Source: Adiantum capillus-veneris (Eukaryota; Streptophyta; Polypodiopsida; Polypodiales; Pteridaceae). Taken from it: DNA of 64,000 bases. Below, one piece after another: positions 58,020 through 64,000 of the stretch. The notes below the pieces were generated by a model. It was given only the letters and a program-made list of their open reading frames with translations. It had not been told where the DNA came from and made no database searches. Every line of letters begins with the position of its first letter. The stretch's first letter is position 1. The stretch lies in contig CM043944.1 of NCBI GenBank assembly GCA_014529385.2, positions 88,138,884 to 88,202,883 on the forward strand. The letters are read 5' to 3'. The translations under genes were made by a program, and so were the position numbers.

Positions 58020-58430
58020 CGATCAATTAGACTCGCTTCTTCTTATCTGGTGGCTTCTTCTTTGGAGGTTTGTACAAGACTCTGAATGGCTCTTGCACAC
58101 TTGGACCAACATTTTCTTTCTGAATAAGTCGGTACAAATCTTCTTGTTTCAATTGGTCCTTCCTATCATTTCAAACTCATACGGAGTAAGTGCATTCTAG
58201 GTCTTCGTGTCAGGGTCATACAAGGTTCTTTTGCCTCTGGCTATGAAAGCTCTTGCCAGTTTATGACAGTATGAAGTAGTATGGATCCATCCTTGTGGCA
58301 AAGACTAGTTGCACTTAATTTGAGCTTCAAAGAGTATTTCAGGAATTTCTTTGAAGTGATGTTTAGAGGATGCCTAGTTAGCTAACTCTTTCTCAGGTAC
58401 CTTGGACGCCTCTATTGTGAGTTGCAGTAG
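58020..58430 (-). pseudogene. Unassigned protein remnant, probably retroelement-derived
   Basis: Minus-strand text with protein character across one stop and one frameshift: KHHFKEIPEILFEAQIKCN, SLPQGWIHTTSYCHKLARAF, ARGKRTLYDPDTKT, NALTPYEFE, then EDLYRLIQKENVGPSVQEPF and a basic tail KPPKKKPPDKKKRV before a TAG. I do not recognise the family. It may be part of the same degraded element as 61000-63540. Confidence 0.45.
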
Positions 58431-59179
58431 TTGATTAGTGATCTTGATCAACCTGCAAATCTATCAAGAAACACTCTGGAAGGCCAACTAAACCACAATC
58501 AAGAATCTCACTACTCTCAATTACACCACCCAACCCACACACACAAACAGAAGGAAACTCACCAAAGCATACCAGAAACAAAACTTAAGGAACACCATCC
58601 CCTCACTAGGATACACATGTCCCAAAGCCTCTACACTTAAATGCTCTGTTTTGCAAGGAATGCTTGGCGTTGTTGCGTAGCTCTCGCCAAGCCTAACACA
58701 ATGGTGTAGTCGAATCTCCAATGCAATGAGCGATCAAGGAGTTGCGTGAGGATGAAGCTCACATTCTCTCTCTCACACACAGTCGACGGCAACTCAAAAA
58801 CTAGATTATGATAAAGTTTTTCTTACAAAATGACCTAGGTATCTTATATACTAAGGCTACCATAGGTTAAACCTAAAATAGACTTCAAGGGGTAAAATGG
58901 CTTTGTATTTACAATTTGGAAGTGCCATTGCACCCCGACTTCTGCAACTAGAATAGCTACTCATTACAAATGATGTTTATAACCATAATCTGATGCATTT
59001 CATGACTCTCAAAAAATAAGGATTTGTTGATTATGTCGTAATGTTGACTCATGGGTCAACACTCTCCCCTCCGAATTCATGTCGTCCCTGACATGACCTG
59101 TCGGTGCGGTCTTTTGTTGTCGTTCTTGCTTTTGTTTGTGCTCCACTACTTGTACTTTGTCAAACCACAACAAGAACTA
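58431..59179. other. No gene seen
   Basis: Near-palindrome GTTGACTCATGGGTCAAC at about 59043-59060 resembles ends of some plant LTRs, but no partner end was found. Confidence 0.4.
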
Positions 59180-60999
<1,820 letters not shown>

Positions 61000-63540
61000 T
61001 GTGCCAATGCAGGCCTTGTAATATAGCCCTATTATGCATACACAGTCAATGCACATAAAAAATTTATGTTGTGCAAGATGTGGGTATAAGCAATTTGCTG
61101 GCGAGGCTTCCTATTCTAAGCAATGTGATGGTCTTTGAAGCTCCTGTGCAGTTTTGTTGATTGAAGGTTGTAGAGAGATTTGGACTTCCTCTTTGGTTGC
61201 CTCTGGTTATTTTGATTCCGAGATTTTCCTGTGCATTCACTTCATCTCTTGTTCTGTAAGCCTTGTGCAGCATGTAGTGGTGAAGTAAGCAACGTGATCT
61301 CTACTAACTATACTATAATCGTAGGAGGAATTGAAAGAATTCGAGCGGCGGTGCAGTGACATTAGTTTTATTGGTTTCCTTTGGTATCCACTTCTTTGTG
61401 ATTATTGGTTGTCTCGTTGATGTTGCTCATTTGGGAATCCATACTTGTCCCTGCTTTGTTTTTGTTTGAAGAGACTTCTTTGGGATACACCTTGTCTTTG
61501 TGTGAGTTAGTCACGGTCTTTGCTTTAGCCCTTGTACGCTTGGTTGGGGACGGGATTCAGACTTTGGGAGTTGATACTTTAACCATGTCAGGATTCAAAT
61601 AAACTCCCGACCTCTTTGTGCTTAAATCAATATCTTTGGAACCTAAATATGAGTTGCAAAAGATTGCAACTTTGTGATTTTGTTAGCCGTTCTCACACAC
61701 ATCGATTGTGTTTCTTTTGGTGTTGGATCTTGTGATTTTTCATCAAAGATCTTCATCTTCTTGATCCATACCTGTTTTTGGCCGAGATACCTCTTGGTAT
61801 CCAAATTTGTCAAACTTTTTGGCTTTGACTTGTTGTTCTTTGCTTTTGGCCTTCCATAGTTTTTTGTGAATCTGCTAGTGATAGTGATGACCTAAGTTTC
61901 TGGTAGGGGGTGTCATAAGAATCATCATTGTCGCTACTATCTGCAACAAGGTTGAATGCTAGCACTTTCCTTTTGTGGTTTGGCTGGTTATGGAAAGTTG
62001 CTATCTATTTGCTCTTGGATTGCTGTTTCTGAAATAACTTGTCTAGCCAATTGATTAGAGCGTTGTTAGCACATTGATATGGTTGTGTTCTTCTTGGCTG
62101 ATTCTTTTCCTCCTAGATAGGATCCATGTATGAGGATGCTTGTTGCGGTTGCATCAGCATCTGGGATTTTGGAATCCACTTATGATACACTTTATTCTTG
62201 TAGAGAGCGGTGACCTTGGTTGTTTGTTGGGTCTTTGATCTAGACAATCAAAAAATCGTGCATTAGTTAAAGTGTCGTTCATGTCACCTACTGGGTTGTC
62301 TGGATTTTCATTGTCAGCAACATCTTCTTGAAGCGTCCAAGTGTTCTACGAAGTCATAGAACTCGTCTCCTTCTTCGTCTTTGTTTTCCTGGATCACACT
62401 CATTGGAAAGTAAGGAACACCATCCAAGCCATTTTTATCACAAAAATTTTGTTTTTGGGTAGTCTTGAATAGCGCACACATCCAGAGTAGCCAAGATGTG
62501 TTTCCATTTGAGTGGCTCTAAAGCTTCTTTAGGAAATGGTTATGGGATATAATCCTTATCTTCAATTTCCCTTTCTAGGATGCATTCCTCTCGCTTTAAT
62601 CTTTTGCAATGCGAAGCTCCACACATGCACAGTTCTTCAGGCTTACCCAACCATGTTGGAAGTTCTGATACTACTATAGTAGCAAAATCAAATTCCTCCA
62701 CAGGGGTTCAATTCACGTCCTGGTAACTATGGTCTTTCAAGTTTATCCTTGTAGTGGTTTCCATGTGTCTAAGTTACATATGGTCATAACCCCAATCTTG
62801 GACCATTTTCAATTGACATATGAATGGTCTTCCCAATATTATGTCGTAATTGTTCTTCCTATGAAATCAACAATAGCAAAGGTATGCTCATACTCAATGC
62901 CACAAGAAGTGACAACTACTTGTTCTACCAGTCCTATGGGCTTTTCCATGTGTCCATCTACAAGCTACAATTTCAATCTAGTAGCCCTCACTGCTGGCTT
63001 TCCCCTTTGTTTCCAGATCTCTTTTGTTGCGATGGCAACACCAGCTCCGCTGTCAAGGATTGCCATGGTTTATACACCTTGGAATTCCACATAAATGGTT
63101 GTGTTCCCATCTTCTCCCTCATAATACTCACCTACCTTCTTCAATGGCACTAGCGTAGTATTTAACTAAGGCATTTCAAGCTTTTTGATCCCTTCCTCAA
63201 TTTGAGTCATTCGGTTTTTTATGCCAAATTTCTCTAGGCATTTTCCCACAGTAATCCACATGTTTGGTCTTATTATGAGCAACTCGGCTAACATTATTGT
63301 ACAAGTGACTGGTGTTGACAAAATGTCTAGCAGCCCTTTTGAATTGATGACCTTGTTGGAAGATAGTCTTTGTGATGGGACTACAATAACATATGACTTG
63401 GCCTCGTGCTCTCCCGTATAGGACGGTAGTGTTCTTAGCGAATGGGGTTGACTACCCATAGACTGTATAGATCCTTTGTCTCCCCAATACGATTCCACTT
63501 CTAGATCAGAGTTACCTAGAACACGGAACGGGAACGGCAA
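61000..63540 (-). pseudogene. Degraded retroelement with retropepsin domain
   Basis: Minus-strand reading from 63540: LSSNKVINSKGLLDILSTPV, CLEKFGIKNRMTQIEEGIKK, YYEGEDGNTTIYVEFQGV, then the protease AILDSGAGVAIATKEIWKQ (catalytic DSGA, about 63065-63000), GLVEQVVVTSCGIEYEHTFA, and after a frameshift NYDIILGRPFICQLK, which fits the ILGRP end of a retropepsin. More coding-like but broken text follows to about 62550; from 62500 to 61000 only scattered protein-like pieces are seen. RT was not recognised. Probably a Ty3/gypsy-type gag-pol remnant. Confidence 0.65.
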
Positions 63541-64000
63541 TGGGCCTCCCTGTGGACCGGGAGAACGGGAATGGGCCCGGAACGGGAGGCTAAAAAAACG
63601 CCCAATTTTTTTTTTGTGGGTTATGTGTTTGAATACAAGTAGTACTAGAGTCCTTTGACTCTAATACCCACAAAAAACACGATTCGAAGACCATTTAACC
63701 TTATTATGACTTGATTGGGATGTGCGGCACCCAGAGTACATAACACATATACAACAATGAGCAAACACAATGCCCATACACAATGCTCTCAAATAATTGC
63801 AAGAGTAGTAGTCAGAGATAACACTTTGGAATTAATTATGGCTAACATAGTAACAAGCCTCAAGGGTCTTCAAGGTGCTACAAAAAAACCAAAGGGGGAC
63901 AAACCAAACTCTAGTGACCACAATACCAAAAGATTGAAGGTGACAAATACCATAAAGATGCTAGTAGCTACAAATGGCAAAGAGGGCAAGGCTCAAGCAA
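63541..64000. other. No gene seen; G-rich AACGGGAA repeats at 63518-63592
   Basis: Imperfect repeats of GAACGGGAA and AATGGGCC overlap the end of the retroelement text; the rest is unassigned. Confidence 0.5.

Noticed and set aside
61064-61859. Short frames on both strands near 61-62 kb as host genes
   Set aside because: No domain, splice or start evidence; surrounding minus-strand text is decayed retroelement.

Overview
The window is plant nuclear DNA made almost entirely of transposable elements in layers of insertion. Evidence for a plant: Ty3/gypsy elements with chromodomain-type integrases and initiator-Met tRNA primer sites, Helitron Rep fragments, L1-type zf-RVT remnants, a spliced MULE-like transposase gene, and long GA/CA microsatellites. 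No intact host gene was found. An unusual LINE and a broken ParB-like/methyltransferase gene with introns lean me towards a non-seed land plant such as a fern or lycophyte; this is a low-confidence inference.

Layout. 1-2984 (-): a LINE with an intact ORF1 and an uninterrupted ORF2 running off the left edge. 3.2-4.5 kb: GA/CA microsatellites. 6.2-6.7 kb (+): zf-RVT remnant of another LINE. 6676-7699 and 37487-38560 (-): the two halves of ONE Helitron Rep gene, split by a 29.8 kb block (7700-37481) with a 5-bp TTCCC target duplication. The block is an old Ty3/gypsy element (LTRs 7700-9425 and 35849-37481). It holds a 685-bp hAT-like insert (13535-14219) and a second, inverted element of the same family (B, 15460-33100). 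B is split by a younger Ty3/gypsy element (C, 18739-28849, target duplication AGCTA) and by a 604-bp TTAA-flanked element (30999-31602). A further LTR fragment holds a second TTAA-flanked element (33209-35239), itself carrying a 5'-truncated LINE (33495-34206) with a 17-bp target duplication and poly(A).

Right part. 38.6-39.8 kb is very AT-rich. 41.1-44.85 kb (-) is a dead Ty3/gypsy pol with chromodomain. 45.2-45.65 kb is an amplified microsatellite block. 46029-48225 (-) is the most unusual object: a multi-exon pseudogene that reads as a ParB-like domain followed by a beta-class amino-methyltransferase. 50.3-51.1 kb holds minisatellites and strong inverted repeats. 51955-54423 (+) is a decayed, intron-containing MULE-like transposase gene with a GCM1/FLYWCH-like zinc region. 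55.07-56.3 kb (-) is an orphan retroelement gag, 58.0-58.4 kb (-) an unassigned protein remnant, 59.18-59.6 kb (-) a DEAD-box helicase fragment, and 61-63.5 kb (-) a degraded retropepsin-bearing element.

None of these genes form an operon or pathway; their relation is insertion history: Helitron, then the outer Ty3 element, then B and the TIR elements, then C. The LINE at the left edge looks the most recently active.
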